Shown: positions 48,426-59,295, counted from the stretch's first letter. The stretch is DNA of 64,000 nucleotides from Collimonas silvisoli (GCF_018305005.1 NZ_JAGQEG010000010.1:1-64000), one strand, 5' to 3'. Made by a program: numbers and translations. The notes: a model not told the origin generated them from the letters alone.

Positions 48426-49328
48426 TCATTCCCAGCGCGGGGTGCGATACCAGGCAGTCGCAAAATCGACAAACGCCCTGACCTTGGGCGACAGATGCCG
48501 GTTCTGCGGATAGATCGCGTACAGGTCGCGCGGTTTCAGCGTGAAGTCCGGCAAAACGTGCAGCAGATCGCCGCGCCGCAAATCCTCATGCACGATGAAA
48601 GAGCTGGTGGCGGCGATGCCGAGGCCGGCCAATGCCGCTGAGCGTAATGCGATGCCGGTGTTGGCTTGCAGGTTGCCGTGCACGCTCACCGTGTGCTCGC
48701 TGCCGTCGGCGGCGTAGAACTGGAATTCATTGGATTTTTGCGCCAGCGTATAAGTCAGGCAATTATGCTGGGCCAGATCGGCCGGCTGTTGTGGCGCGCC
48801 ATGCAGTTTCAGATAAGCCGGTGCGGCCGCCAGCAGTATCTCGCAGCGCGTCAGTCGCTTGGCAACCAAGGTCGAATCAGGCAGGGAGCGGGTCAGGCGC
48901 AACGCTACATCGAAGCCTTCTTCAATCACGTCGACCAGACGGTCGTTGCAGACCAGATCGACCTTGAGTTGCGGATTGGCCATGATGAATTGCGGCAGCC
49001 ATTGCGCCAGTTCCAGCGTGCCGAACGCCATCGGCGCATTGATCCGCAACACGCCGGAGGGGCGCGCCTGATGCGCCGACAGTGCCTGGGCGGCGTCATC
49101 TACCTGATCGATAATCTGGCGGCTGCGTTCGTAATATTCCTGGCCGGCTTCGGTCAGCGCAAAGCGGCGCGTGGTGCGATTCAGCAATTGCGCGCCCAGC
49201 TGCAGCTCCAGCTGGCGCACCTGGCGCGAGACGATGGTGTGCGACTGGTTGAGTTCTGCGGCGGCAGCCGTGAAGCTGCCGCTCTCGACTACGCGCCGGA
49301 ACGCGCGCATTGCTGCCAGTTGATCCAT
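48426..49328 (-). CDS. LysR-family transcriptional regulator
   Basis: The product is 300 aa. N-terminal helix-turn-helix MDQLAAMRAFRRVVESGSFTAAAAELNQSHTIVSRQVRQLELQLGAQLLNRTTRRFALTEAG, then a periplasmic-binding-like effector domain. Effector unknown. GGAG precedes the ATG. It lies 47 bp downstream of the BMP-like gene on the same strand, so they may be co-transcribed. Confidence 0.9.
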   Translation of the reverse strand: MDQLAAMRAFRRVVESGSFTAAAAELNQSHTIVSRQVRQLELQLGAQLLNRTTRRFALTEAGQEYYERSRQIIDQVDDAAQALSAHQARPSGVLRINAPMAFGTLELAQWLPQFIMANPQLKVDLVCNDRLVDVIEEGFDVALRLTRSLPDSTLVAKRLTRCEILLAAAPAYLKLHGAPQQPADLAQHNCLTYTLAQKSNEFQFYAADGSEHTVSVHGNLQANTGIALRSAALAGLGIAATSSFIVHEDLRRGDLLHVLPDFTLKPRDLYAIYPQNRHLSPKVRAFVDFATAWYRTPRWE

Positions 49329-49375
49329 GCCGCTCCACCCGGAACAAAAACCAAACGCTATCAGAATCGCCCGAT

Positions 49376-50449
49376 TTAATCCATGCTGAGCTTGCCGCTG
49401 ACGATGGCGCTGTTGGCCTCACGCAGTTTTAGCAGCACTGGCCGCTGGTGCAGGATTTCGCATTCCGAATAGGCGGCGTCCAGACCTAGTGCGGTCAAGG
49501 TCACCGCACCTTCCTTCAAGCCGAAGTCAAAGCGCGGCGCGGTCGAGCCGTTGATCAGCAAGCCTACCGCCAGCACAATTGCCGTGTCGGCATGCACTTC
49601 GACGTTGTCGAGCACGCGCCCGGGCGCTTGTATGCATTGGTTGACGCCGCTGCCGATCGCCTTGGCGCGCGACTGCGGCGTCAATGCCTTGAACACGCCG
49701 GGATTGCTGCCGGCGGCTGCCGCCCAGATGACGTCGACGCCGTCGCCCAGCATGGTTTTGGTGAGTATTTCTGCGCGCGGCGGGTCGTTGAAGGGCTGCG
49801 CGCCTTCCACCCACAACGGTTCATGGATCGAAATACCCGGCTTGGCGGCGCGCGCGCCAGCCATGAAAGCCTGGCTGTTTTTCTGGCGCAAGGTAGTGTT
49901 GATGGCGCCGATCATGCCGATCTTGCCGGCGCTCGACGCCAGCGCCGCCTGCATGCCGGCCAAGTAGCTGGCCTCGTTTTCGCGGAACGTGATGCAAGTG
50001 ATGTTGGCAGCGGCGTTGGCGATGCAATGCTCCAGAATCACAAAGCGGGTTTGCGGCGCCTGGCGCGCGACCTGATCCAGTATTTCCTTGAATTCGATGC
50101 CGATCACCACCACCATCCTGGCGTCTTGCCTGACCGCGTTTTCCAGCTGCTGCTGGCGGCCGGCGCGGGTCGCCTGGCTTTCCAGCGTGCTGGCTTGCAG
50201 CCGGTACAGCTTGGCGGCGTTGTTGACGCCGCTGGTTCCTTGCTGCAGCAGTACGTCGTCATTATTCGGCACCGGCCGCACATAAATGATCTTGGGCAGA
50301 TCGGCGGCGCTGCTGATGGCGCTCACGCTTGCCAGCAGCAACGCCAATGGCAGCAATAGAAGCCACCAGCGTGTACGCGCTTCATGGCATTCCGGTCTGG
50401 CAATAGCGGAGCCTGCGTCTGCGCAGGACTTATGGGGGATCGGCTGCAT
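49376..50449 (-). CDS. BMP-family substrate-binding protein
   Basis: The product is 357 aa. A long N-terminal region with a hydrophobic segment (RTRWWLLLLPLALLLASVSAISSAAD) acts as an export signal; no lipobox Cys follows, so a soluble periplasmic protein is likely. The core is of the BMP/PnrA type (VVVIGIEFKEILDQVARQAPQTRFVILEH; GKIGMIGAINTTLRQKNSQAFMAGARA), which often binds nucleosides. No ABC permease or ATPase gene is adjacent. Start at 50449, where AGGAAGAG precedes the ATG. Confidence 0.75.
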   Translation of the reverse strand: MQPIPHKSCADAGSAIARPECHEARTRWWLLLLPLALLLASVSAISSAADLPKIIYVRPVPNNDDVLLQQGTSGVNNAAKLYRLQASTLESQATRAGRQQQLENAVRQDARMVVVIGIEFKEILDQVARQAPQTRFVILEHCIANAAANITCITFRENEASYLAGMQAALASSAGKIGMIGAINTTLRQKNSQAFMAGARAAKPGISIHEPLWVEGAQPFNDPPRAEILTKTMLGDGVDVIWAAAAGSNPGVFKALTPQSRAKAIGSGVNQCIQAPGRVLDNVEVHADTAIVLAVGLLINGSTAPRFDFGLKEGAVTLTALGLDAAYSECEILHQRPVLLKLREANSAIVSGKLSMD

Positions 50450-50689
50450 TGTCTCTTCCTTGTTATAAGGCGCCGAATCCGGTGTCGGCACGCGTTTGCT
50501 ACACATATTGCTGGTAAAGCGGCGTCCGGCTATTTGACGGCGGCCATACAAGGTATAGCGCCGAACTGATATGCGGCCGCGCCGTCGCCATATTTAGCTT
50601 TTTATTACGGCTTTTGCGTGATACCGTTATCAGCTAAGGATCCGTAGTTTGCGTCTGTAGTTCATGTTTATCTCACTTGGTTCAGGAAT
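50450..50689. other. Intergenic region between divergent BMP and amidotransferase genes
   Basis: This 240-bp stretch separates two divergent genes and must contain both promoters. It is AT-rich near 50590-50640. I see no gene, RNA element or strong palindrome. Confidence 0.35.
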
Positions 50690-51460
50690 ATGTGTCAGTT
50701 ACTTGGAATGAACTGCAATGTGCCGACCGACATTGTGTTCAGTTTTACCGGCTTTGCCACCCGCGGCGGCCAGACCGGGCATCATAGCGACGGCTGGGGC
50801 ATCGCCTTCTTCGAAGGCAGCGGGGTGCGTCATTTTGTCGATTACGAGGCGGCGATCGCGTCGCCGATAGCGGAACTGATCCGGCGCTGCCCGATCAAGT
50901 CGAAAAACGTCATTGCCCATATCCGCAAAGCCACGCAAGGCCAGGTGGCGTTGCAAAATTGCCATCCGTTCGTGCGCGAATTATGGGGGCGTTACTGGGT
51001 GTTCGCCCATAACGGCGATCTCAAGGAATTTGCGCCGCACCTGAACGGGCCGTACCGGCCGGTCGGCAATACCGACAGCGAACTGGCATTTTGCTATCTG
51101 TTGCAGCAGCTGCGGCAGCGCTTCGGCGATACGCCGCCATCGCAGGCTGAGCTGACGGCCACCTTGCGCGTACTGACGCAAGAGATCGCCGGCCACGGCA
51201 CTTTCAACATGATGCTGTCGGATGGCTCGGCCCTGTACACGCATTGCTCCACCAATCTGTATTACATCGTGCGCCAGTTTCCGTTTGCCGAAGCCCATCT
51301 GTCGGATGAGGATGTCAGTGTCGATTTCTCGCAAGTGACGACGCCGCAGGACCGGGTAGCGGTGATCGTCACCGAACCGCTGACCACCAATGAGGTCTGG
51401 ACCAAATTTGGCGAGGGCGAGCTGATCGTCTTTGTCGACGGCCAGCCGCAGCCAGTCTAG
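50690..51460 (+). CDS. Class II glutamine amidotransferase (YafJ type)
   Basis: The product is 256 aa. After Met removal Cys2 is N-terminal (MCQLLGMNCNVPTDI), the Ntn nucleophile. GQTGHHSDGWGIAF and VIAHIRKATQG and FAHNGDLKEF are the family blocks. YafJ proteins hydrolyse glutamine in vitro or have unknown acceptors. AGGA precedes the start. It converges with the xth remnant. Confidence 0.9.
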   Translation: MCQLLGMNCNVPTDIVFSFTGFATRGGQTGHHSDGWGIAFFEGSGVRHFVDYEAAIASPIAELIRRCPIKSKNVIAHIRKATQGQVALQNCHPFVRELWGRYWVFAHNGDLKEFAPHLNGPYRPVGNTDSELAFCYLLQQLRQRFGDTPPSQAELTATLRVLTQEIAGHGTFNMMLSDGSALYTHCSTNLYYIVRQFPFAEAHLSDEDVSVDFSQVTTPQDRVAVIVTEPLTTNEVWTKFGEGELIVFVDGQPQPV

Positions 51461-51492
51461 TGCCGGTTTTTTCCAGGTTCAGGAATAGCCGG

Positions 51493-52225
51493 TCAAGAGT
51501 AGTCGATGGTTAGCGGCGCGTGGTCCGAGAAGCGCTCGTCCTTGTAAATCGCCACCGCATGCGCATTGGCGGCGATGCCCGGCGTGGTGATGTGATAATC
51601 GATGCGCCAACCGACGTTCTTGGCCCAGGCCTGGCCGCGATTGCTCCACCAGGTGTATTGCTCATCGCGCTGGTCGACCTCGCGGAAGGCGTCGACCAAG
51701 CCGATTTGTTCGAACAGATGGGTGAGCCAGGCGCGTTCTTCCGGCAGGAAGCCGGAATTCTTTTTGTTGCCCTTCCAGTTTTTCAAGTCGCGTTCCTGAT
51801 GCGCGATATTCCAGTCGCCGCAAATGACCACTTCGCGGCCGCTTTCCTTAAGTTGCTGCAGGTGCGGCAGGAAGGCTTCCATGAAGCGGAACTTGGCGAT
51901 CTGCCGCTCTTCGCTGGAGGAGCCGGACGGGCAGTACAGCGAAATCACCGTCAGATCGCCAAAATCGCATTCCAAAACCTATCCGCACCGCGTTCGGCTT
52001 GCGTTTGCTATATAGGCCGACGCCGGAATAGCCCTTCTTCTCGGCGTAATGGAAGTGGCCGATGTAGCCCTCGGGCGCCAGGAATTCCGGCGTCATGTCG
52101 GCGGCTTGCGCCTTCAGTTCCTGGACGCAGACGAAATCGGCAGACTGTTTGGCCAACCACTCGAAGAAACCCTTTTTGGCAGCTGAGCGGATACCGTTGA
52201 GATTGGCGGAAATTATTCTTGGCAT
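51493..52225 (-). pseudogene. xth: Exodeoxyribonuclease III (xth), frameshifted by an internal deletion
   Basis: The frame starting at 52225 reads MPRIISANLNGIRSAAKKGFFEWL and runs well through GVGLYSKRKPNAVRIGF; from about 51970 it turns to unrelated residues. The rest of the enzyme (ECDFGDLTVISLYCPSGSSS, CGDWNIAHQERDLKNWKGN, VGWRIDYHITTPGI, FSDHAPLTIDYS) is in another frame, ending at 51493. Family proteins have about 12 more residues at the join (a segment like EFDAEGRYV). I infer an out-of-frame loss of some 35-40 nt. Both halves look otherwise conserved, so the change is recent or a sequence error. Confidence 0.8.
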
Positions 52226-52440
52226 GTTTGATCGATAAAAAATTAAAAAGGGGGATGCGCGGACAGGTTCTAAGGATAACCGAAGGGCCGTCGTTGTGTG
52301 TGATGGGAGCCGCGGGCAGGCACGGGGTTTGCAGTTACTGCTGTGGAAGGGATGAACTCCATTTAAAATGGCGGTCTGGTGTCGCTAATGCGCTGCACAT
52401 AGCGACAAAATTTGTCAGCCTCAACCGTCTGGAGTGCATT
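52226..52440. other. Intergenic region between divergent xth and pyrE
   Basis: This 215-bp stretch has no gene I can support. It holds the pyrE promoter; TTTAAAAT near 52370 is AT-rich against the local background. The pyrE ribosome site GGAG ends at 52434. No known attenuator or RNA motif is recognised. Confidence 0.35.
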
Positions 52441-53106
52441 TTGAACAATTTACGTCAACAATTTATCGAATTTGCGGTGGACGCCGGGGTGCTGAAGTTC
52501 GGCGAGTTTGTGACCAAGGCAGGGCGTACCTCGCCGTATTTTTTCAATGCGGGCATGTTCAATGAGGGCGCCGCGCTGGGTCAGTTGGCGCAATTTTATG
52601 CGCGCACACTGATTGATTCTGGTTTGCAGTTTGACATGCTGTTCGGGCCGGCCTACAAAGGTATTACGCTGGCCTCGGCAACCGCAGTGGCGTTGGCGGC
52701 GCAAGGGCGTAATGTGCAGTTTGCCTACAACCGCAAAGAAGCCAAGGATCACGGCGAGGGCGGCAACATCGTCGGCGGCCCATTGAAGGGGCGGGTGCTG
52801 ATTATCGACGATGTGATTTCAGCCGGCACCTCGGTGCGCGAGTCGGTCGAGATGATTCGCGCCGCCGGCGCCACGCCTTGCGCGGTGGTGATCGCGCTGG
52901 ACCGGATGGAACGTTCGGGCAAGGATGATGCGCTGTCGGCCAATTCGGCAGTGGAAGAAGTGACGCAAGCGTATGGCATGCCGGTGATCTCGATCGGCAA
53001 TCTGAACGACTTGCTGGAATATATTTCCGGCGCTGGCGCTAACGCCGAGCTGAACCGGTATCAAGCCGCAGTGGCGGCTTACCGGGAACGTTATGGCGTA
53101 GCGTGA
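52441..53106 (+). CDS. pyrE: Orotate phosphoribosyltransferase PyrE, TTG start
   Basis: The product is 221 aa, normal for the family. It converts orotate and PRPP to OMP in UMP synthesis. Blocks: FVTKAGRTSPYFFNAGMFNEG, FGPAYKGITLA, and the PRPP loop VLIIDDVISAGTSVRESVEMI. The start is TTG at 52441 because GGAG sits 6 nt upstream and the family begins at this point; the frame is open upstream to an ATG at 52219 with no conserved residues. Confidence 0.9.
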   Translation: MNNLRQQFIEFAVDAGVLKFGEFVTKAGRTSPYFFNAGMFNEGAALGQLAQFYARTLIDSGLQFDMLFGPAYKGITLASATAVALAAQGRNVQFAYNRKEAKDHGEGGNIVGGPLKGRVLIIDDVISAGTSVRESVEMIRAAGATPCAVVIALDRMERSGKDDALSANSAVEEVTQAYGMPVISIGNLNDLLEYISGAGANAELNRYQAAVAAYRERYGVA

Positions 53107-53147
53107 TTGCAGCAAGCAAAGTGTCGACTTATGTCGTGGATGATGGA

Positions 53148-53792
53148 ATGAATCGTATTGCTCTCAGACTCAAAAGGGGTTTGTTTTTCAGTGCGGCAGG
53201 TTTACTGCCGCTGCTTGCGCACGGCCAGATTTATACCTGCAAGGATGCGGCCGGACACACGATTACCGGCGACCATCCGATGCCGGAATGCGCTGATCGC
53301 AGAATCCTGGAGTTGAGCAAGGCGGGGGTGGTCAAACGGGAAATCCCGGCGCCGCTGAACGCCGAGCAAAAACGCCAGCAGCAAGCGCTGGAAGAAAAAC
53401 GCCGGGCCGAGGCGGCGGTGGAAGAGCAGCGGCGCCAGCAGGATCGCGCGCTGCTGGCGCGCTATCACAGCGAAGCCGACATCGAGTCTTCGCGCCGCTA
53501 CTATCTGTCGCTGTCGCACGATTTGATCAAGCGCGACCAGGCCGCCATCGACGATGCACAGAATCAGTTAAAGGCTGCCAATACCGAAGCCGAGTTTTAC
53601 AAGCACAGGAAAACCTTGCCGGTTTCGCTGCGCGACAAGATTGACGAAGCCAATCGCGACATCATTCATAACCAGAAAAATATGGCGGATCATCAAGCCG
53701 AGCTGGAACGCGTCAACGGCAAGTTCGATGAAACGCTGAAGCATTATCGGGAGTTGGTCAGTGCCATGCCTGAGACGCAAGTAGCGCGGTAG
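53148..53792 (+). CDS. DUF4124 domain secreted protein with coiled coil
   Basis: The product is 214 aa from the ATG at 53148. Signal peptide (MNRIALRLKRGLFFSAAGLLPLLAHG) then QIYTCKDAAGHTITGDHPMPECADRRI, the DUF4124 motif with a Cys pair. A long charged coiled-coil region rich in Gln, Arg and Glu follows to the end. A GTG at 53103 overlapping the pyrE stop is the alternative start. It lies in the same orientation as pyrE, 41 bp downstream. Function unknown. Confidence 0.75.
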   Translation: MNRIALRLKRGLFFSAAGLLPLLAHGQIYTCKDAAGHTITGDHPMPECADRRILELSKAGVVKREIPAPLNAEQKRQQQALEEKRRAEAAVEEQRRQQDRALLARYHSEADIESSRRYYLSLSHDLIKRDQAAIDDAQNQLKAANTEAEFYKHRKTLPVSLRDKIDEANRDIIHNQKNMADHQAELERVNGKFDETLKHYRELVSAMPETQVAR

Positions 53793-53795
53793 TGA

Positions 53796-53912
53796 AGCCC
53801 CATAAGCACTGCTTTTTTGTGCCAGGCGTCGTTGCAAATCCTCGCGATAGTCCCTCTATCGCTCCGGTTTGCGCCTACTAGCCTGGCACAAAAAATCAGC
53901 ACTTCTGGGGCT
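53796..53912. repeat. Large nested palindrome between DUF4124 gene and gatB
   Basis: Outer arms 53796-53827 and 53881-53912 match at 28 of 32 positions and include T6 and A6 runs. Inside are GCAAA/TTTGC arms and a perfect GCGATAG-tccct-CTATCGC hairpin (53844-53862). This layered fold lies between two convergent stops. It looks like a mobile or REP-like repeat unit rather than a simple terminator, or a combination. Confidence 0.7.
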
Positions 53913-53961
53913 CCCCTACTTACGAAGCACTACACCGGCGGCAACGCCGGCGGTATGCATT

Positions 53962-55422
53962 TCAGGCAGTCAGTTTCTGCTTTAACAGCTCAGTCAATTG
54001 CGCCGGATTGGCCTTGCCCTTGGTGGCTTTCATGGCTTGGCCGATCAGGGCGTTAAAGGCTTTTTCCTTGCCGGCGCGGAATTCTTCGACCGATTTGGCG
54101 TTCGCCGCCAGTACCTCGTCGATGATCTTTTCCAGCGCGCCGCTATCGGAAATCTGCTTCAGTCCCTTGCTCTCGATGATCTCGTCGGCCAGGTTTTCTT
54201 GCGTCGCATTGGCTTCCCACATGGCGCCGAATACTTCCTTGGCGATCTTGTTGGAGACCGTGCCGTCAGCGATGCGTTGCAGCAGCACGGCCAGTTGCGC
54301 GGCGCTCACCGGCGCTGCGGCAACGTCGACGTTTTCCCGGTTCAGCGCCGACGACAGATCGCCCATCAGCCAGTTGGCGGCGGGCTTGGCTTGTTCCTTG
54401 CCGGCTTTCACCGTCACCGCTTCGAAGTAGCTGGCCATGGCTTTCGATTGGGTCAGCACGGCAGCGTCGTATTCCGACAAACCGAAATCGCGCACGAAAC
54501 GTTCGCGCATCGCACCTGGCAGTTCCGGCATGGTGGCCCGCACCCGCTCGACCCATTCCGCGCCGATCGCTAGCGGCGGCAAGTCCGGATCCGGGAAATA
54601 GCGGTAATCCTGGGAATCTTCCTTGCTGCGCATGGAGCGCGTTTCTTTCTTGTCCGGGTCGTACAAACGGGTTTCCTGCACCACTTTGCCGCCATCTTCG
54701 ATCACTTCAATCTGGCGCCGCACTTCGTAATTGATGGCTTCTTCCAGGAAGCGGAAAGAGTTGAGGTTCTTGATCTCGCTGCGGGTGCCGTAGGCGGCCT
54801 GGCCGACCGGGCGCACCGAGACATTGGCGTCGCAGCGGAACGAGCCTTCCTGCATATTGCCGTCGCAAATCCCCAGCCACATCACCAGCGAGTGCAGGGC
54901 CTTGGCGTAGGCGACCGCCTCGGCAGCGCTGCGCATGTCCGGTTCGGTGACGATTTCCAGCAGCGGCGTACCGGCGCGGTTGAGGTCGATGCCGGTCATG
55001 CCTTGATAGTCTTCATGCAGCGATTTGCCGGCGTCTTCTTCCAGATGGGCGCGCGTCAGCTGCACGGTCCGGAGTTCGCTCTTGCCGTCTTTTTCGAGGA
55101 CGAAGGAGACCTTGCCGCCTTGCACCACCGGGATTTCAAACTGGCTGATCTGATAACCTTTCGGCAGGTCTGGATAGAAATAATTTTTGCGGGCAAAGAC
55201 CGATTGCGGCGCAATCTTCGCATTCACCGCCAGGCCGAACTGGATCGCGCACTCCACCGCGCCGCGGTTGAGCACCGGCAGCACGCCCGGCAGCGCCAGA
55301 TCGACCGGGCTGGCCTGAGTGTTGGGGGCGGCGCCGAACTGGGTCGATGCGCCGCTGAAAATTTTTGACTGGGTCGAGAGTTGCGTATGCGTTTCCAGAC
55401 CGATCACGACTTCCCACTGCAT
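53962..55422 (-). CDS. gatB: Aspartyl/glutamyl-tRNA amidotransferase subunit B
   Basis: The product is 486 aa. N-terminal [25 protein letters not shown], the family's marker, then [20 protein letters not shown] and [14 protein letters not shown] and [18 protein letters not shown]. The C-terminal YqeY-like tail domain is present. GatB binds tRNA and, with GatA and GatC, forms Gln-tRNA(Gln) and Asn-tRNA(Asn). GAGGAAAT precedes the start. Confidence 0.97.
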   Translation of the reverse strand: MQWEVVIGLETHTQLSTQSKIFSGASTQFGAAPNTQASPVDLALPGVLPVLNRGAVECAIQFGLAVNAKIAPQSVFARKNYFYPDLPKGYQISQFEIPVVQGGKVSFVLEKDGKSELRTVQLTRAHLEEDAGKSLHEDYQGMTGIDLNRAGTPLLEIVTEPDMRSAAEAVAYAKALHSLVMWLGICDGNMQEGSFRCDANVSVRPVGQAAYGTRSEIKNLNSFRFLEEAINYEVRRQIEVIEDGGKVVQETRLYDPDKKETRSMRSKEDSQDYRYFPDPDLPPLAIGAEWVERVRATMPELPGAMRERFVRDFGLSEYDAAVLTQSKAMASYFEAVTVKAGKEQAKPAANWLMGDLSSALNRENVDVAAAPVSAAQLAVLLQRIADGTVSNKIAKEVFGAMWEANATQENLADEIIESKGLKQISDSGALEKIIDEVLAANAKSVEEFRAGKEKAFNALIGQAMKATKGKANPAQLTELLKQKLTA

Positions 55423-55432
55423 AATTATTTCC

Positions 55433-55966
55433 TCATTTGTCTTGGTAACTGCAGTCGCCGGTTTTGAGATTCACCGACAGCTCAGTAAAGTTTACTCTTG
55501 ATCCGCATAATGCCGGGCAGCTTGGCAAAACGTGCAATTTGTCGCCATCGCGCTGCAGGCGGATGCTGCAATTCATGCCGTGATTGAAAAAATCGTAGCC
55601 GCGCTGTTGACGCGCCGCGGCCGGATCTTTCAAGGTGATGCGCCAGTTGTCCTTCTGCCCATCCTGCCGGACTTCGGCCTGCGGTTCGTCGTAAGTATCG
55701 ATGCTGCATTCGAAACCATGGGTCGGCCGGTATTGCGCCGATTCCCAGCGCAGCACCTCGATCTTGTCGCCGTCCAGCTTGAATTCGCCGGTATCGCCGT
55801 AAATCACTTTTTCGCCGTTTTCATCGCGCGTCAGGGAGCAGCCGAATTTGGCCTGCAGCTGTTGTGCCTGAACTGCCGGCGCCAACAACGCGGCGCTGAG
55901 CAGCAGCCAGAGCGACGCCGACAGCTTAGGGTGACGGACGGGAACAGAGCGCAAGATCGATGGCAT
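55433..55966 (-). CDS. Secreted protein of unknown function inside the gat operon
   Basis: The product is 177 aa. A signal peptide (hydrophobic [20 protein letters not shown]) is followed by a soluble part with several Cys ([65 protein letters not shown]), perhaps disulfide-bonded in the periplasm. I do not recognise the family. It lies between gatA (17 bp upstream) and gatB (10 bp downstream), in frame orientation for one transcript. Confidence 0.75.
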   Translation of the reverse strand: MPSILRSVPVRHPKLSASLWLLLSAALLAPAVQAQQLQAKFGCSLTRDENGEKVIYGDTGEFKLDGDKIEVLRWESAQYRPTHGFECSIDTYDEPQAEVRQDGQKDNWRITLKDPAAARQQRGYDFFNHGMNCSIRLQRDGDKLHVLPSCPALCGSRVNFTELSVNLKTGDCSYQDK

Positions 55967-55983
55967 GGTTTGGCGAAGGCTTT

Positions 55984-57450
55984 TTAATCGGGGCTGCGCA
56001 AATGCCAGTCGGTGACGCGCTGATACTGATGCGCGACGTTGAGCAGCTTGGCTTCGTCATAATAATTGCCGATGATTTGCAGGCCGACCGGACGCCGCGC
56101 ATTCTTCTCGCCCTGGCCGAAACCGCAGGGTATCGACATGCCCGGCAAACCGGCCAGGCTGGTTGACAGCGTGTAGATGTCCGCCAGGTAGTTGGCGACC
56201 GGATCGTCCGCCTTGGCGCCCAGATCCCACGCCACGGTCGGCGATACCGGTCCCATGATGACGTCGCACTGGCGGTTCGGGCCGCTCAGCGCATTCTGGA
56301 AATCCTGGGCGATCAGGCGGCGGATTTTTTGCGCCTGCAGATAGTAGGCGTCGTAATAACCGTGCGACAGCACATAAGCGCCGACCAGAATCCGCCGCTT
56401 CACTTCTTCGCCGAAACCTTCCGCGCGCGACTTCTTGTACATGTCGGCCAGGTCTTTGTAATCGGCGGCGCGGTGGCCGTAACGGACACCGTCGAAACGG
56501 CTCAGGTTGGACGAAGCTTCGGCCGGTGCGATCACGTAATAGACCGGGATCGACAGCTCGGTTTTCGGCAGCGAGATATCGACCAGCGTAGCGCCCAGCT
56601 TTTCATATTCCTGCAGCGCTGCGCGTACTGCCTGTTCGACATCGGCGGCCAGGCCGCTGCTGAAATATTCGCGCGGAATGCCGATGCGCAGACCTTTCAA
56701 ATCCTGGTTCAGGTCGTTGCTGAAATCTTCTTTTTTGCGTTCCAGGCTGGTCGAATCGCGTGGATCGAAACCGGTCATGGCGTTCAACAGCAGCGCGCAA
56801 TCTTCCGCGGTCTTGGCAATCGGGCCGGCCTGGTCCAGCGACGAAGCGAAGGCGATCATGCCGTAGCGCGAGACGCTGCCGTAAGTCGGTTTGATGCCGG
56901 TGACGCCGCACAGGGAAGCCGGCTGGCGGATCGAACCGCCGGTATCGGTAGCGGTAGCAGCTGGCGTCAGGCGTGCCGCCACGGCGGCCGCCGAACCGCC
57001 CGAGGAGCCGCCCGGAATCGCCGTCTTGTCCCAAGGATTCTTGACCGCGCCGAAGTGCGAATTTTCATTGGACGAACCCATCGCGAATTCATCGCAATTC
57101 AATTTGCCCAAGGTCACCATGCCGGCGTTGTTGAAATGTTCCACTACGGTGGCGTCGAACGGGCTGATATAGTTTTCCAGCATCTTCGAACCGGCGGTGG
57201 CGCGCCATCCGCGTGTCACGAAAATATCCTTGTGGGCGATCGGCACGCCAGTCAGCGGCGTGCTGTCGTTTTGCGCCAGGCGCTGGTCGGCGGCGCGCGC
57301 CTGTTGCAGCGTCAATTCCTGATCGACATGCAGAAATGCATTCAGGTCGCTGTGCCCGATCCGCGCCAGATACAGTTGCGCCAGTTCTACGGCCGAAATC
57401 TTCTTTTCGTGCAGCAGCACCGACAGTTGCTTGAGAGTTTTGGTATGCAT
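55984..57450 (-). CDS. gatA: Aspartyl/glutamyl-tRNA amidotransferase subunit A
   Basis: The product is 488 aa. The amidase triad Lys74 ([10 protein letters not shown]), Ser149 (PGGSSGGS) and nucleophile Ser173 ([23 protein letters not shown]) is visible. GatA releases ammonia from glutamine for the amidation by GatB. It lies between gatC and a secreted-protein gene. No strong ribosome site precedes the ATG. Confidence 0.96.
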   Translation of the reverse strand: MHTKTLKQLSVLLHEKKISAVELAQLYLARIGHSDLNAFLHVDQELTLQQARAADQRLAQNDSTPLTGVPIAHKDIFVTRGWRATAGSKMLENYISPFDATVVEHFNNAGMVTLGKLNCDEFAMGSSNENSHFGAVKNPWDKTAIPGGSSGGSAAAVAARLTPAATATDTGGSIRQPASLCGVTGIKPTYGSVSRYGMIAFASSLDQAGPIAKTAEDCALLLNAMTGFDPRDSTSLERKKEDFSNDLNQDLKGLRIGIPREYFSSGLAADVEQAVRAALQEYEKLGATLVDISLPKTELSIPVYYVIAPAEASSNLSRFDGVRYGHRAADYKDLADMYKKSRAEGFGEEVKRRILVGAYVLSHGYYDAYYLQAQKIRRLIAQDFQNALSGPNRQCDVIMGPVSPTVAWDLGAKADDPVANYLADIYTLSTSLAGLPGMSIPCGFGQGEKNARRPVGLQIIGNYYDEAKLLNVAHQYQRVTDWHLRSPD

Positions 57451-57535
57451 GAGAATTTTTAAATGATAACTTTGCGGGCTAACCCGTCAGGCTCCGCCTT
57501 GCGGCGGCCAACATGTTGCGCAAGCATGCGCCGAT

Positions 57536-57838
57536 TTATTCGATGACCTTGGGCACCAGGTATAAACCATCTTCGGTCGCCGGCGCCACTTTTTGATATT
57601 CCTCGCGCCGGTTCGGCTCGGTCACCACGTCGTCGCGCAGGCGTAACGACAAATCATGCTGAAGCGCCGCAATCGGATGGCTCAGCGGCTCGATGCCGGT
57701 GGTGTCTACCGCCCGCATCTGCTCGACCAGCGAGAAAATGCCGTTCAGTTTATCGAGCGTGGAAACGGCCTGATCTTCGGTGAGTTCGAGGCGTGCTAAA
57801 TTGGCAATGCGCTTAACGTCGGAAAGGGCTAATGACAT
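57536..57838 (-). CDS. gatC: Aspartyl/glutamyl-tRNA amidotransferase subunit C
   Basis: The product is 100 aa, normal for Gat[56 protein letters not shown] and the end [14 protein letters not shown] are typical. It bridges GatA and GatB. First gene of the gat operon, divergent from mreB over 246 bp that must hold both promoters. Confidence 0.93.
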   Translation of the reverse strand: MSLALSDVKRIANLARLELTEDQAVSTLDKLNGIFSLVEQMRAVDTTGIEPLSHPIAALQHDLSLRLRDDVVTEPNRREEYQKVAPATEDGLYLVPKVIE

Positions 57839-58054
57839 AATTTTCGATCGCGCACGGAGGCGCGGCTGCTAGTGTGGTTTAAATGGAAATATTTTGCTTG
57901 CCGATAACTCTCAGATTTTTGCAAAAAGCAAGCATTTTGAGCGCTATACGCCCTAATTTGAGTCAAATTATAAGGTAGAATGTTGCGTCCATGCGGCAGG
58001 TAATAGATCTTTACCATGCGCCGGATACTAGACACCCCCCTAAAAAACGTTTAA

Positions 58055-59128
<1,074 letters not shown>

Positions 59129-59146
59129 GCCAGGCTGATGCGACGC

Positions 59147-59220
59147 TTACCCAACCTCTGCATGTCGGTTTCGAGGTCGGGTAACGGCAACCGGGTCGGT
59201 GCACCAGTGCATGCGACCCG
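59147..59220. repeat. Two hairpins between mreB and mreC
   Basis: The first pairs TTACCC/GGGTAA and ACCTC/GAGGT (59147-59158 with 59173-59184). The second pairs CGGGTCG/CGACCCG and TGCAC/GTGCA (59192-59204 with 59207-59220). Neither has a T-tract. They may make a processing or partial-termination point that keeps MreB in excess over MreC and MreD. Confidence 0.6.
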
Positions 59221-59295
59221 CTTTCGTATCTGCGGTATCTGCATGAATGCATCCGTACCGTTTGTCACTGACCAATCCGAATCTGTCCACTACTG

